From Ascaphus truei (taxonomy: Eukaryota; Chordata; Amphibia; Anura; Ascaphidae), in contig WSYH01000662.1 of assembly GCA_036426205.1 (NCBI GenBank), positions 1 to 64,000 on the forward strand: DNA of 64,000 nucleotides, read 5' to 3'. The notes under the pieces were generated by a model. That model did no database searches. It was not told where the DNA came from and was given only the letters and a program-made list of their open reading frames with translations. Positions 12,472 through 25,357 of this stretch are shown in pieces. How positions within the stretch are numbered: position 1 is the first letter of the stretch; each line of letters begins with the position of its first letter. The translations under genes and the position numbers were made by a program.

Positions 12472-13242
12472 TGTAACGCTGATTCTCACCACAAACAAGG
12501 CAGGGCCCGGGACTGAGGTGGGAAGATGTAAACGCCACCCACAGCAACGAGGGCATGTCTGGAGAGTGGATAGTCAGGTTAGCCGGGTCGGTTTTGGAGA
12601 TGGGAGAACAGTCCTGATACTTGCCGAGGTCGGAACTGGTAGAATAGTCGATATCCGTGGTTCCGTGGTCAGGGGTTGGAAACAGGAGAATAGTCGATAT
12701 CTGGGTGCCGTGGTCAGGAGTTGGAGAGATGCGGAAGGTCAGAGGTAAGCCGGGGTCCGTAATCCAGAAGAGTGGAGCCCAAGGTTCAAGCCGGGTCAGT
12801 ACACAGGGAATCAAACAGCAACAATGTTAGAACAAGGCAAGGCAAGACAAAGCTAGGTACGGGGAAGTAGAAACACACAAGCTACAAGGAATTATGCACA
12901 GCCAAAGTGCCAGTGGCAAAGCTGAGCATATATAGTAGAACAGACCCAATGAGACAGGGGGGAGGTGTGGAGGTGCAGCCTCAGCGGATGCAGGAATAGG
13001 TGGAGCGGTGCAGGAGACAGGTGGGAGTGATGAACTAGATAGTGATGTTGACACGCAGCTGGGGAGCGGTGCACACGCGTCAAGTGTGCGCCGCGCAACG
13101 TGAACGGGAGGCGGGGCCAGTCCCTGTGATGCCATAAGTACCTCTCCGTGCACGCGTGCACGTAGTGATGTCTGCGGAGGTGTTTGAAGCTGCAGGTAAG
13201 GAGGGAGTGCGCCGCGGGGGATGTGTTCCCCGATTCCTTACA
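12472..13242. mobile_element. Solo LTR with 5-bp target duplication
   Basis: 771-bp block beginning TGTAACG and ending CCTTACA (TG...CA), flanked by GGAAC at 12467-12471 and 13243-13247. It splits the ORF2 remnant of the minus-strand L1. It contains a TATATA near 12925 and CpG-rich sequence at 13060-13170. Size, termini and 5-bp duplication fit an LTR left by recombination of a Gypsy- or retrovirus-like element. No internal gag or pol is present and the orientation is unknown. Confidence 0.75.
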
Positions 13243-14141
13243 GGAACATATTAAGCTCTGCACTGGTTTCCTTCAAGATTAACAACAGTGCCGGCGACTG
13301 ATTATTTTTCTGCAATTTGGAGAGAGTCAACCTTGGACTAGAGTGAGTTGATCCTCTCCTGTCTGTCTTTTTCCTACCCGAGGCCAATGAAATAATAAGC
13401 CCCTTTTTGTGGCCTAGTGTGCTTTCCACAGTGTTGCCAATGATGATACACTCCCCACATTAGACAGGAAGAAGTCCTCAATTTCCCCTCCAGTCTCACC
13501 TAATATTTCAGGGACCTTAAGCAAAGATTCATTCAATCTCCATATTGCCTTGGGGAATTTAATATTTAAGTTTGTAATTGTTTATTCTATTGGGGCATGG
13601 TCTGACCAGGTAGTACTGTGAATGGTTGAGACCGGAACATGAGGGATCAAGCCTGCATTGTTAAAAATATAGTCAATTTGTGAGTATGATTGATGGGTGA
13701 TGAATAGAAGGTATATTCCTTTGTGTGGGGATTCAATTCTCTCCATGTATCTACTAAGTTAAAGGATAGAAGGCTCCTTTTCAGAGCTTTGACATCTTGA
13801 GATCTACTGTAGGATTAGATGGGCCAGTTTTCAACGAGGATGATCTGTCCATAACGGGATCTATGACGAGATTGAAATCTCCCCCCAGTATAATTTGACC
13901 TCTAGCTATGTTGCCTACGGTTGTAAAAAATGAGTTAAAGAACTATTTTCATTTGGGGCATATACTGTACCATTCCTATGGTTGTGTTCCTTCCATGTAG
14001 TTCCCATATTAGTATCACATATCTATAGTACCATCACTGTCTGCTTTCTTAATTTTGTGCGTGAAAGCGATACGGTTTGTGAAAAAGTATTGCCATGTCC
14101 CTTCTTTTGACCATCGTGGAGGAGAAAGAAACATCCATATA

Positions 14142-14260
14142 GGTAAACAAGGAGATGCACACGGGCTTAATAAAAAAAATATTTATTGTGCAATGAAACA
14201 AAAAAAATGGTTTCATGGCACAATAAATATATTTTGATTAAGACCATGTGCCTGTTTACC
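14142..14260. mobile_element. 119-bp hairpin MITE with TA target
   Basis: Starts GGTAAACAAGGAGATGCAC and ends CATGTGCCTGTTTACC. The arms fold through ATATTTATTGTGC and its complement around a short A-run. TA dinucleotides flank it at 14140 and 14261. It is inserted in the L1 endonuclease region. TA duplication suggests a Tc1/mariner-type transposase. Confidence 0.65.
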
Positions 14261-17218
14261 TATTGCAAGTTCTGGGATCTGTAGTCTCCCTTTGTGGTAA
14301 AGTGCACTGCAGCTATATCTTACCTTTAATCTCTTCTTGAGTGCCTGCATCTACCATTGTACTGACATCCCTATAGGACCTGTCAAAGTAGCTTAGTTGT
14401 CTGGGGATCTAAAGTGGGTCTCTTGAAAAAGGAGAAAGTCGCTCCCTTCTTTTTGAGATCTGTCATTGCCATCTTTCTCTTTTTGGGCAATTAAAAACTT
14501 TCACATTTAGTGTTATTTCTTTAAGTGACATCATGGTTTTGATGTAACATCACAGACAAGGTCAAATAAAGGTCCCTAAGCTGCACCGCCGTCCATCTGT
14601 TGTGATGGCCCCTGGTGGCTGTACTGGGTAAGGGGACAGGGGTAGGATGGTGGGAGCAAAAAGAAAGACAAAAAAAGGAAAGGGGAAGAATGAACATGGA
14701 TACGTCTCTGGAGAGATGACTTTAATGTTCAACTGCCCTTGGGGGACATAATATGGGGGGGGGAGAACAAGGACTTCTGTGTCTTTAAGTACATACTGTA
14801 GGCATGGTTGAGGGTAGTGGGCAACATTTGGGTGGACGTTTACTCTAACTCCAGCCCCGGTACTTCTCAGGCCTCTGTGCCCTTTGTAGAGGAGAAGCTA
14901 AACTATGCTCCTACTAGGAGTGTAAAGTTTACATATAAACCAATTTCAACCGTATAGTAAACCAGATAACATAGTGCAACATTTCAACATACAATACGTT
15001 TACATATGGTCACATAAAACTAAACATTCGGGAGACTCTAGACCTGGGGTCCCCCCAGGCCCTTAAATTTGGAAAATAAGCCTTACTCCGTCCTTGTCAA
15101 GGCCAGGTAAGCCTAGGAGACCTCATTGAGATCTCGTAATCAGGAGCAACCGACCTCAAGGGTCACTTTTCGGAGCATCTCTAGACTCTGCACTTATGCT
15201 AGCGATGTATGAGAAAGCCCTCGAACCCCAAAAACAAATGCTGGGGGGGATTCTGTAGGTTCCTCCTGCATCCCTGACTCACTCCCCTCTTGGCAACCCC
15301 CCCAGCTCTTTAACCTTAGTCTGGAGACATGGAATTAGAGTCCAGGATGGTCACGGATCATGGAACATCTGCTACAGCGGGTGGACCAAAGACCCTGCCA
15401 TGGATCCCGTGTGGAGCCCACCCTCTCTCCTCTGGGATGAGCTTCAGCTGAATGTGCCCTCGGACGGTTCCGACATGGAGTTCAGGGAAGCAAGGAACGA
15501 AGTTTGTGCTAGAAGTGCGCAAGATGGATGTGGTGCAATGGATAAGGTGAAGCCAGCACCAGATCAAGTTGGAAAGTTATCAGCAGGTTTCAACTAGACA
15601 GATCTTCTCCCGAAGGCCTTGGTATGCTCCATGGGCAGAGGAAAGAACCCTCATCTGGGACCTGGGCATGCTGCTTAGATCAGGATTTGGCTACGCTGGG
15701 GGCCGTCTGTTTCCCCGGGTTGTTTGGGCGAGAAGAACGTCTTGGAGGAACTGCAGTCCATGATGGCTCCAGAGCCAGTGGGCTCCCACCCAACGATACA
15801 GGTCTGGAAGGAGGAGGACCTAGGTTGTTGAAGAAGGCCTCACCATCTTTCAGGATTCCTGAGTGTTTGGGACCTCCCGTTTTTAACCACCATGAGCCCA
15901 AAAGGAAAGGTCCATCTATATTTAATATTGCGATCTGTTAGCTTCGCTGTTACCTCACAGAGACTTCTTCTTTTGGTGAGTTTGGAGGGCGCAAGATTGG
16001 TGGGGGTTGTTTTGGAATTTGAGGTCCCTGGGACCTCTTGCCGTCATACTGAAGACCTCCTTTATTTTAAAATAATGGAACCTTAGCACCATGTCCCTTG
16101 GTCTATCTCAAGGCTTGGGTCTCATTCTTAGGGCCCTGAGACATCTGTCGAGGGTAAGAGATTCCTCATTAAAATTACGGAAGGCTGCTGTTAGCCACTT
16201 ACCCATAAACCCCTCGATATCCATCTCTGATTCTGGGATCCCCCGAATCCAGAGATCGTTATGGCGGTCCCTATTTTCCGCATCCTCGTCTGTCTTTGAT
16301 GTCCAGAAGTTGGGACCTCATCTCTTTGAGCTCTGCATCCATGCGGGATTGCCAGCTGATTGTAGAGTCCATCTTGGATTCTAGGGAGCTAGTGCGTTCC
16401 CCCGAGGGAGGATATCTCGTCCTTAAGATCCTTCACTGCTGCTTGCATTAGGGATTTAATGTTATTAAAGAGGGTAAGTATGTCCTTCTTAGTGGAGGGG
16501 GCCTAAACCTCCAAGCCCGAGTCTGATTGCTCTTGGGAGAGGGCTTCCGCTGCCTCCGTCTGCTTTGGCGCCTGCCGTGTTTTCTAAAGTATTCTGGCAG
16601 CCCGCTCTGGTTCTTCTTCTTTTTGGTTTTGTCAGCTTTCGGAGCCATGGTAGGTACGTCTTGTATGCGTTATGTTTTGAGGGTTGTTCAGAGCAGGATT
16701 GCTATCATAAGTTAGATTAAAGCCCGGGGCACTGCAGAGCATGAGTCTCAAGCCGCCATCTTAGATCGCGCGACGTATGTGCCCCTCCTTTTGTGTTTTT
16801 TTAATGATGTCATAAAGTATTTTTTTCAATAATATCTGGTGAGTTTTTCTTCCTTGAGGTCCGCGTCCACCACCAAGTTTTTTCCCATTTTTGTTGGTTT
16901 TGATAAAGAGACTACAGTAGATGTGTGCAAATTTTTCACTGAAGCTCGCAAATTACGTGAAATATGTATATGAAATATAAAGTAGTAAAAAATGTAAACA
17001 AATTCGCAGAAACAGAATATTTTCTCCAACCATTAAAAGTCAATATATAAACGAAAAGTACCTGGGCGCTCTCTCTCTCTGTACAATACTGATGATGTAA
17101 TATAAAATATATTACCATGCAAAGGTTCCCATGTGAATCACTAATACCGTAATCGTCTACAGGGACCCCTGTCCGCTGCCCGAACCCTAAAGGGGATTTT
17201 CCTTATCCCAAATGGAAC

Positions 17219-18276
17219 AGAGAAACAGAAAAATAAGGGGAGCGCGGATGAAGGAACAATATATATATATGTAGAATGTGGTGAACTGGTTAAAGTACAG
17301 CTAGACTCAAAAGTGACACTCTAGTGCACAAGGGTTCAGTAAGAGCCACAGTCAATGCACATGGAGGGTTCAGTAAGAGCCACAGTCAATGAAGATGGAG
17401 GACACTAATGGAGGGGATGGTATTATGAACACAATGGTGTCAAATAAAAAAATAAATCAGATGCTCACACGGGCTTGTGTGAGCAAATGTGAATCAGGGT
17501 TTTCTTTAGTCCTGTCCTGTTGTCTGGCGAGAAACGTTCCTCCTGGGGCTGATCCGTTCCTCTGGGATCTTCAATGGGATGACCAGGTTAACCCTCTCGT
17601 TACCAGATGCAGTCGTGTTGATCGGGTTCCGATGCTTGGAACGCAGAGTACTGGAATGCAAGCTCTAGTCTCCTCTTACGGTGGCCACAGGTGTCCAAAA
17701 AAGCAACGATGAATAGAACAACGCGTTTCGCTGAACCTGAGGAAGCTTGGAATCAATCGAAACGCGTTGTTCTATTCATCGTTGCTTTCAGTTATTTCAG
17801 TAGCCGGGTTGTGCTTTCACCATAGAGGCTTTCTCTATAAGCTATATTTTCTCACTACTATTATTATCCCTGTTTGAGTCTCTATTGTAATCGGAAGAAG
17901 GGGAACCAATCACAGGAACCCGATCAACACGACTGCATCTGGTAACGAGAGGGTTAACCTGGTCATCCCATTGAAGATCCCAGAGGAACGGATCAGCCCC
18001 AGGAGGAACGTTTCTCGCCAGACAACAGGACAGGACTAAAGAAACCCCTGATTCACATTTGCTCTCACAAGTCCGTGTGAGTATCTGATTTATTTATTTA
18101 TTTATTTTACACCATTGTGTTCATATTACCATGTGCATTGACTGTGGCTTTTACTGAACCCTTGTGCACTAGAGTGTCACTTTGGAGTCTAGCTGTACTT
18201 TAACCAGCTCACCACATTCTACATATATATATATATCGTTACTTCATCCGCGTTCCCCTTGTTTTTCTGTTTCTCT
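17219..18276. repeat. 1.06-kb palindrome centred on a hammerhead-like site
   Basis: The left arm begins AGAGAAACAGAAAAATAAGG at 17219 and the right arm ends with the complement at 18276. Long matching blocks include TTAACCCTCTCGTTACCAGA (left) and its complement (right). The arms meet at about 17745, where GAACAACGCGTTTCG faces CGAAACGCGTTGTTC. Some 80-130 bp near the centre are not shared. The left arm has an extra 34-bp tandem duplication (17331-17398). The arms diverge, as in the other palindromes. Confidence 0.85.
17733..17772 (+). ncRNA. Hammerhead-like ribozyme motif at palindrome centre
   Basis: Stem I GAAC (17733-17736) pairs with GTTC (17769-17772). The core CTGAGGA agrees fully with CUGANGA. 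Then AGC, TTGGAATCAAT, C, GAAAC, GC and GTT as the NUH. The weak point is stem II, which pairs only TTG with CAA or similar. One of the best cores in the window. Confidence 0.55.
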
Positions 18277-18299
18277 ATTTAAAGTCAATGTGCCAGGTA

Positions 18300-20630
18300 A
18301 CATGGCCCTTTATTTATTGACACCGATTGTACTGCCATTCTGCCATTGCCATATCTCTAAAATACAACCATGTAACTTTATCATTCTTACCAGATAGATA
18401 TGCGTTCCCAAGTACAGTAGATACATCCAGCCAATAATATTGTATATACTGAAAAATATGATGTTTGAATATTCAATCTTAAGTCTACATTTGGAACATT
18501 ATTAATAATCTATGGCAATAATCTTAAAATCAGACCTTTAACAGGAAAAATCAAGCAGAATTGTTCATATTCGCAATTTCAAAGGACTGAGTTGAAGTTC
18601 CCAAAACACTTGTCAGGTATAATTACCTTGTTCAATTCTATTTTCCTGCAGGTGCTAGCAATTGGGGAAGCAATTTACAATGTATTAACCTTAATAGATG
18701 GTCATTACTACCCTTTAACAAGTAATACTTTCTCCTAGAATTTAGTTCAGCCCTGGTTCAGCCCTAGTTCAGCTGCTGTTCTTAGTGAAACATGCCAACA
18801 CTGTTAAATAGTGATTAAAGTTCAGCATAAACAATCACCATAAAAGAAAAGCATTAATAAAGAAAACATCGACAATGGTAATATTTGTATGTTGCTCAAT
18901 TTTATAATGAGGGCTGATTCTGAAATGTAACTTTCTTATACTGTACATTCAGCCATAGGTGTTTTGAAACTTCTGCCATTTCTAAAGGGTTGGCTGTACA
19001 ACTAAAATGTAAGTTGTAAAAAAAAAATCAATTGCAATTGAGTCAAGTATCATTTTTGAAAATAAAAGGTTGCACAGAATGTAGCAGCCAAAAGATAATG
19101 GATCCAAAATACTATGTTAAAAACTGTTCAAGTAGCTATTAAGCAAATTATACCCTAGTAAGCTTGGAACGGATACAGGAACATTGTCAGATTCTTTTGC
19201 TGTGCTCCATAAAGACATTTGGAAATATAGCGGTAGCTCAATTATAACACAGGCTGTACAGTATATCTTTTTTATTTTAGGTCTATCAAGTATCTTTTTG
19301 AATTTTGTGTAACACATAGGGAAACTCTTATTACAAACTGCTTTTTAAAAACTGAAAAATTATCTAAAATGTAAGTAAAAATCTAGAACAATAACCATAT
19401 TTCACACATTTTACATTTATGAAAATGACAAATGTGCAAAAATAATTACTAAGTTGTTAATTGACTGTACAGTATGTGTACTGTAGATTAAAGATATTAA
19501 AGATAATTATTTTGCATTTCATAGTCATGGATCAAAAAGTTGCTCTTAGCCTCATGCTGGTACATTATTTGAAAATAGGATGACTGAGTACTGTAAGTGA
19601 TAAATATTTTATTAGTTTGAAAAACAAGTTTAACGGTATCAAAATAACTCATCACTGCTTTGTCTGATAAAAGAACTACATTTACATACTGTAGAACACC
19701 TATAAATATATATTTATAAAATAAATAGATCATTACAGGTGCAATATATGTTAGGGAGAGATTACTGTTCAAATATGTCCTTATTTAGCAAAAATGTGCA
19801 AAGAGTTCCAGTAGGAAAATATAGAAAAAATTGGCATATTTCAAATTAATAAAATTTCATGTGTTAAGTACTAGTTGTGAACTTGAAATCCTTGAGAACA
19901 CAAATAACAACATGTGTGGTTTATGTGCCAATTCTGTAACATCTAATTAAGTTAATGTAAATTAATTGGGCACAATCAGAATACAGAAAACATAGCAAAG
20001 ACAAAAACTCCTGAAGAGTGCATTCACATATTTTAAACAGGATCCAAGCCTTCTTTGTTCTGTCAAACATCACATACTGCTGTAAAAGGTTAAAAATAAA
20101 ATCCTGAATCTGCACTATGTATGTACTAAGCATCACAAGCAGATTTTTTTTCAATGCACAATTGGTGTACAGAAATCTAATTTTAAATTGCACTTGCGTT
20201 CACCTACTATAGGTTCTAACCTGTACATTTCTCAGTAAAAAAATTAATATTTTAAAACATTTTGACACACAAAAATGTACTGTGCTTGGCATACAAATGT
20301 TCATGGTATGTTCTAAATAAGAATGTGTGGCAAAAAAATTGGAAGTGCATCAAAATTGTCGACTACGTTCAACTTGGCGTAAACTATTAAGAGACTGTTA
20401 ATAGTGTTGGCATAGAATTACATTTGCTACGTATCAACCCAAAAATGTATATGACACAGCACGGATGCTTCTTTATATACAGGTCCAGTACACATTAGGT
20501 TAACAAAATATATTATGTTCACAGTATGACATAAATAATGTTAGACTAATCCTTTGTATTTACTGACAGTAGTTAAAAAGAAAGAATTAACACACATAAC
20601 TCATTTAAATAGTTTAAATCGGGTATTCAA
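18300..20630. other. AT-rich intronic stretch, nothing recognised
   Basis: No conserved peptide, inverted repeat or transposon end was seen. Short reading frames here are low-complexity and have no supporting features. Confidence 0.5.
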
Positions 20631-20639
20631 CATGTGGTG

Positions 20640-21505
20640 GTGCCTCAAAAATAAATTAAAACGGGGCGCATGCATGGGATCTGAAGCGGGTGGACGTCTA
20701 TTGCCAGAGCTCCGCTGCTTCAGGGACTTCTAAGTACGCAAACACCGAATAAAATAAGAAAAGAACTGACAATCCTTCTCTGGGTCAACTTCAGATTTAT
20801 CCAGGATGGCCTCAAAGCAACAACAAAAAAAGTCGAATGAGGGATCTGGGCTCATACTTCAAGAAACAGGGAGACTCCCGTGCTGTTTGGACTTCGGACT
20901 CTCAGTCCTGCGGAGGTTCGAATTCTGAGCAGGAGCCTCTGAAATCGATTAATGAATCTCTCAATCTCCACTCCACTAAACAGGACATGAAAGATTTATA
21001 TGGTATTCTCAAGGCTTTGTTGCAAAATTAACTCCGAGAAATAAAGAAAAACATACAGCATCATCCCTTGGGGAAAGGACGGACACATCTGGAGAAAAAA
21101 AGTAAATGAGACAATATTAAACATGGTTAACATTGTTCACTCCACGGAGCTTCTCCATGCTCAAGTGATGGAACTAACGAATCGGCAGGAAGATTCAGAG
21201 AACAGAGGGAGATTGAACAACTTACGAATAAGCTGCATCCCGGAATCGGTGCTAGAGCCTGAGATTTTCATTTCAAAAGGGCTGACCACCATGCTTCCGG
21301 ACCGTGAGGGGACCTTATTTCTGCTCGACTGATGCAACAGGGCCCTACGTCCTTGTACGGGTCTGCGCGATGTAATAGTAAGATTTCATTACTTTAAAAT
21401 CAAGGAGGCATTTTATGCAGCTGCGACGGGAACAGGAGATCTCTCGTTTGAAAATATTCCCCTACAGATCTTCTAGGACTTTTCTCCAGGCACTCTAGCT
21501 AAGCA
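20640..21505 (+). pseudogene. L1 5' region and ORF1 fragment
   Basis: ORF1 starts near 20805 (MASKQQQKK), shifts frame into MRDLGSYFKKQGDS, then shows HSTKQDMKDLYGI, and after more shifts VMELTNRQEDSENRGRLNNL and RISCIPESVLEPEIFI, ending near FQDFSPGTLAK-like residues at about 21490. This is the coiled-coil and RRM part of an L1 ORF1 RNA-binding protein. It is clearly dead. The sequence to about 22100 may be more of the same element but I cannot support it. Confidence 0.7.
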
Positions 21506-22479
21506 CCTGGTGGGGGGTCCTGCCTTACTGTGTTGTTTGGGGCTAGTTCCAGAGGCCCAGGCAGAGATGGGGAGGTCATGAGGGGGCTCCAGCCTGACTG
21601 GGAGTTGGCTTGCTCGCCTAGGGGCCAGTAGAGACAAATAAGGGTCCTGACGGAGTATGGAAAAAAATAAGGTTGGATATCTAATCATCTTGGCTTTGGC
21701 CTTCCCTCCCTCCACTGTGGCTTAATGCCATGTCCTACCCCCACATCCTTCCATCTTCGGGTCTTGGCTCATCCACAGACAATTTATTATCTCCAGCTTC
21801 CCCCTTATCTCCCTGCTGGTAATAGATAAGAGTCACGGACTGCCTACAGTACATGATCTTAGGCTAAGTAACAGAGGTGCTCATTGTCCCAGTAAGGCCT
21901 AGACAGCTCTGGTCCAGAGAGGCTGTGGGATTTGGGTTTGGAGGTCCATGGGGGAGATTGGTGGTATCCTCGCTCTCGACCCCCTTCATGGATCACCCTT
22001 GGCTCACCGCTTACTTACTTTCTTATGTAACCCGAACATGGACATGGACATATTCCATGCTGTTAAGAGGTTATAGTTGCGTATGGTCTGGTGGGTATAG
22101 TTTTTTTTTTAAATGGTGCGCTCTAAACCAAATCTGTATCTAACAAAACCAAATAGGCAATATTATATAAGTAAATAATATGTAAGTAAAATATACTATT
22201 AACGTGGGGGAGGCAGCTTGTAAAATTGATGGCTATGGGCATCAAGAAAAGACACGAGTATAGAAAAAACTACCAGCGCTAAAAACACGTAATATAGAGA
22301 TTGTAAATATAGAAATGTATGATATCAATAAGATAAAAAGCACATTAAATAGTGCCACACAAAACATTCAACACTATATGAAAGATGCTAGAAGCATTAG
22401 ATCGATACAGATTTACCAGAAGCTCCTTGAAGATGAAAGTAATAGCCAATTAAAAGGCAACTTTGTTACAGTCCTGTAA

Positions 22480-23065
22480 GAGGACATGTGCAGAGGTACT
22501 CAATGGAGGTGTTATTGTGCCTGTCGCTTTAAGCACAGCAAACATATGACAAATAGTGAGCCAAACAAAACCTGCTCCACTTTGGCATATATGTATCCTT
22601 ATAGTCGAGCCCTTTTTAACTGGGTTGCTACCCAAGCTATTCATCAGCCCAAGTCATATAGATATATATAGACAACAGTCATTGGAAAAGAAAGTCTTAT
22701 CTGTTTGCTGGGTTGCTGCCTTTTCTCCGGATATATCAGCATCCAGGTTTAGAAGTCTTATTTGTCAGCTGGGTTGTATCTTGCACGCTCCAGGCATCTG
22801 TGTTCCCTCTTTCACTCTCACCTGTGAGACTCAGGAACCTCTGCCTCTCACCTGTGAGACTCAGGAACCTCTGCTCTGTCTGTTTCCTGGTTCAGCTCAC
22901 GTGTGAGCTCAGGAAGAATCTCCCTTCCTGTCTCAAAGGCAGTCTTTTCTAACAAACCTCTAATCAGCCAGGTGAAGTTAGTAAACTGCTGGATCCAATT
23001 AACCAACACACTGTTGGATTAGCGGCATATTCTGAACAGGGATAAGTTCCCCTGTTACAAGTCCA
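22480..23065. repeat. Interspersed repeat, second copy at 42.4 kb
   Basis: Shares TGTGCAGAGGTAC, CTACTCCACTTTGG (as CTGCTCCACTTTGG), AATYAGCCAGGTGRAGT, CAATTAACCA and GATAAGTTCC...TGTTACA with 42410-42660. Contains a 30-bp tandem duplication at 22818-22877 (unit with TCACCTGTGAGACTCAGGAA). Class unknown; an LTR is possible. Confidence 0.45.
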
Positions 23066-23835
23066 CATTTTGGGGGAAAAAAGGAAGCGCCGATAGGGAA
23101 TGCATGCAATCTCAGCTCATTGGTATAGAAAGCTCACGTTCCAGAAGTTAAAGGTAAGGTCAGCTCCCGATGTCACTCCACCTCCTTCTCGTCACTGCTG
23201 GTATACGTCCATTCCACGTCTGGCACGGGTCAACGCCAGTTAGGGAATGCACCCGCTCCCGGTCTTCAGCCTCAGCGATCACGTGACACCGTAAAGGAGG
23301 TGATAGAAGATTCAAACACCTTACCTGGAACTGCAGCTGTAGTAGTTTAACACCACTCAGCCTCGTCTTCTAAGTGGTTATGGCAATTAATATCAAAGAA
23401 GCCACATACTGTAGGCACTAAATCGCTAAGTATAGAAACTGGAGAATAAAGAAGTATAAAAATGGCACACAATCTATTTCCTTTCCAAGTGTTCATATCA
23501 AAAAGATAATAATAAAACAAGTGATAGACAGCACTCGAGAGATAAATAATGTGCATGCAGGGTGCAATGGGACCTAGGGGACCGTAATTCCCCTAAATCA
23601 TATATAAAATACAAAGGTGTCCCAGCACTCACTGTCTATAAAGAAAAGCTCTACTTTTATGTCTGAAATATGCAATAAGTTTTAATAAGAACACAAGGAA
23701 AAAATGACTTGGAGTTGCACATCACATTGGAAACAGAGTCTTAGGGAAGGGGAGTGGGAAAGGGAGACAAGGTGACAACAAACTACAAAAACAAGGGGGA
23801 AACAACACACTAAAAGGAGGAGGGTATGTAAGGGG

Positions 23836-23876
23836 GGCAACGACCGTTTCGAGGTACTAACCTCTTTCTCAAGCCC
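23836..23876 (-). ncRNA. Hammerhead-like motif, left palindrome arm
   Basis: Minus strand: GGGC, TTGAGAA, A, stem II GAGGT/ACCTC around TAGT, GAAAC, G, GTC, GTTGCC. Stem II is perfect and the NUH is GTC. Stem I has only about three pairs, including wobbles. Confidence 0.45.
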
Positions 23877-25315
23877 GTTCCCTCTGATCCAAAGGGACCC
23901 AGAGGTACTTCCCTATATCCTCACTCCCCTATATACAATGCGCCCTGTCCTACAATAAGGAACAACTGAATATCTGATCAGGTAAGGATATTGGTAATAC
24001 AGATACAGCAATACAGCAAACGAAGACCAGCAATAAAGCAATCACGATCCAGTAAAGACCCCTTGTATACACTTAAATGTCCTACAATAAGGATCAACAG
24101 TGTATGAGATCAGGCAAGGTTATTAGCAATACAGAAGTAGCAATCCAGCAATAATGGAGAAACAGCAAAAGGAGTCCAAGATAAAGCAATATGTGCAAGT
24201 CAAGAATGCAAACCGTCCTTTGCTGAGTCACTGCTCCTCTGTGTCTCTGCTACTTACAAGCGCTGGTGGAGACTGGGGCTGCTGCTGAAGTATATGAAGC
24301 AGATTTGTGTGCCACTTGGATAGTCCACAGCTGATCCCTGTAATGAGTAATCAGCCCAACCAGCCAATCAGTGGTGCTCTCAGGTACAACTGCTGAAGGT
24401 CTCCAGATCATGCTATATCCTGCTGCAGATGCTCCCCCAAGTGGGGATATTCAGTCATCACATGTACTTTCTTTCAGAGCTGCACCTACACACGGGTATA
24501 CAGAGGAAAAAGAAAATTAAAAGAACAAAAACAGCATTATTAGTTATTATGAGCCAATCTGTATATACACATATAATATCCATCACAGATCTTAGAAACA
24601 TAAAAAATGAATACTGAATGAAGTAACAAGGTAAAACACTGACCACATTAAAAAACAAAACAAGACCCCAAAGAATCAGAATAATATATAGACCTAATTA
24701 AACAGGAGACAAGGGGTAGGGGTGGGCAAGGACGACCCCCTCTGAAGGATGGATCACTGACACAAGGTCGCCACTGATGAACCCAGTCTAGGCTTCACCA
24801 CACGATTCAATGCCCCAGGGCAACCCACGCCACCGGTTAGTCAAAGATCCAGGTCTGGTGAGGAGGTATCCAGCGGCCAGATGTATATCGGGTGGAGAGA
24901 TCACAAAATAGTCTGGATCTACAGGTTCCAGTTAGAAATAGCAACTAAGATCTAATTCCTTGTTCATACCTCTAGGGCTTAGCGTATCTAGACGTCTAAT
25001 CTATATTGCTTTATCTTGGACTCCTTTTGCTGTTTCTCCATTAAGGCTGGATTGCTACTTCTGTGTTGCTATTAAACTTGCCTGATCTCATATACAGTTG
25101 ATCCTTATTGTCGGACATTTAAGTATACAAGGGGTCTTTACTGGATTTTGATTGCTTTATTGCTTGTCTTGTTTGCTGTATTGCTGTATCTGTATTACCA
25201 ATAGCCTTACCTGATCAGATATTCAGTTGTTCCTTATTGTAGGACAGGGCGCATTGTATATAGGGGAGTGAGGATATAGGGAAGTACCTCTGAGTCCCTT
25301 TGGATCAGAGGGAAC

Positions 25316-25357
25316 GGGCTTGAGAAAGAGGTTAGTACCTCGAAACGGTCGTTGCCC
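25316..25357 (+). ncRNA. Hammerhead-like motif, right palindrome arm
   Basis: Same sequence as the site at 23836, on the plus strand: TTGAGAA, A, GAGGT/ACCTC, GAAAC, GGTC, GTTGCC. It is preserved in both arms. Confidence 0.45.

Larger units (their letters stand above)
12040..16775 (-). mobile_element. Decayed L1/Tx1-like LINE (minus) with nested insertions
   Basis: The 5' end is near 16775, where the minus strand reads AAGATGGCGGC. ORF1 starts at 16648 (MAPKADKTKKKKNQSG) and runs, broken, to about 15650, including FPFGLMVVKNGRS. ORF2 starts near 14533 (ITLNVK). Endonuclease traces include FLLFQETHFRSPD near 14.4 kb and IDYIFNNAGLIPH with STTWSDHAPIE near 13.6-13.7 kb. The inter-domain part is at 13429-13247 and 12401-12260 (LLTAKLQNRCLSYNTQLI). 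RT and 3' end are missing: the element stops against another repeat and the palindrome. A solo LTR (12472-13242) and a hairpin MITE (14142-14260) are inserted. Confidence 0.75.

Noticed and set aside
12458..13263. Frames of 96-123 codons on both strands
   Set aside because: They fall inside the solo LTR and show no gag, pol or env wording.
22600..22660. Minus-strand CTGATGA with a nearby hairpin as another hammerhead
   Set aside because: The core string is exact, but GAAA, stem I and NUH are not in register, so I did not count it.
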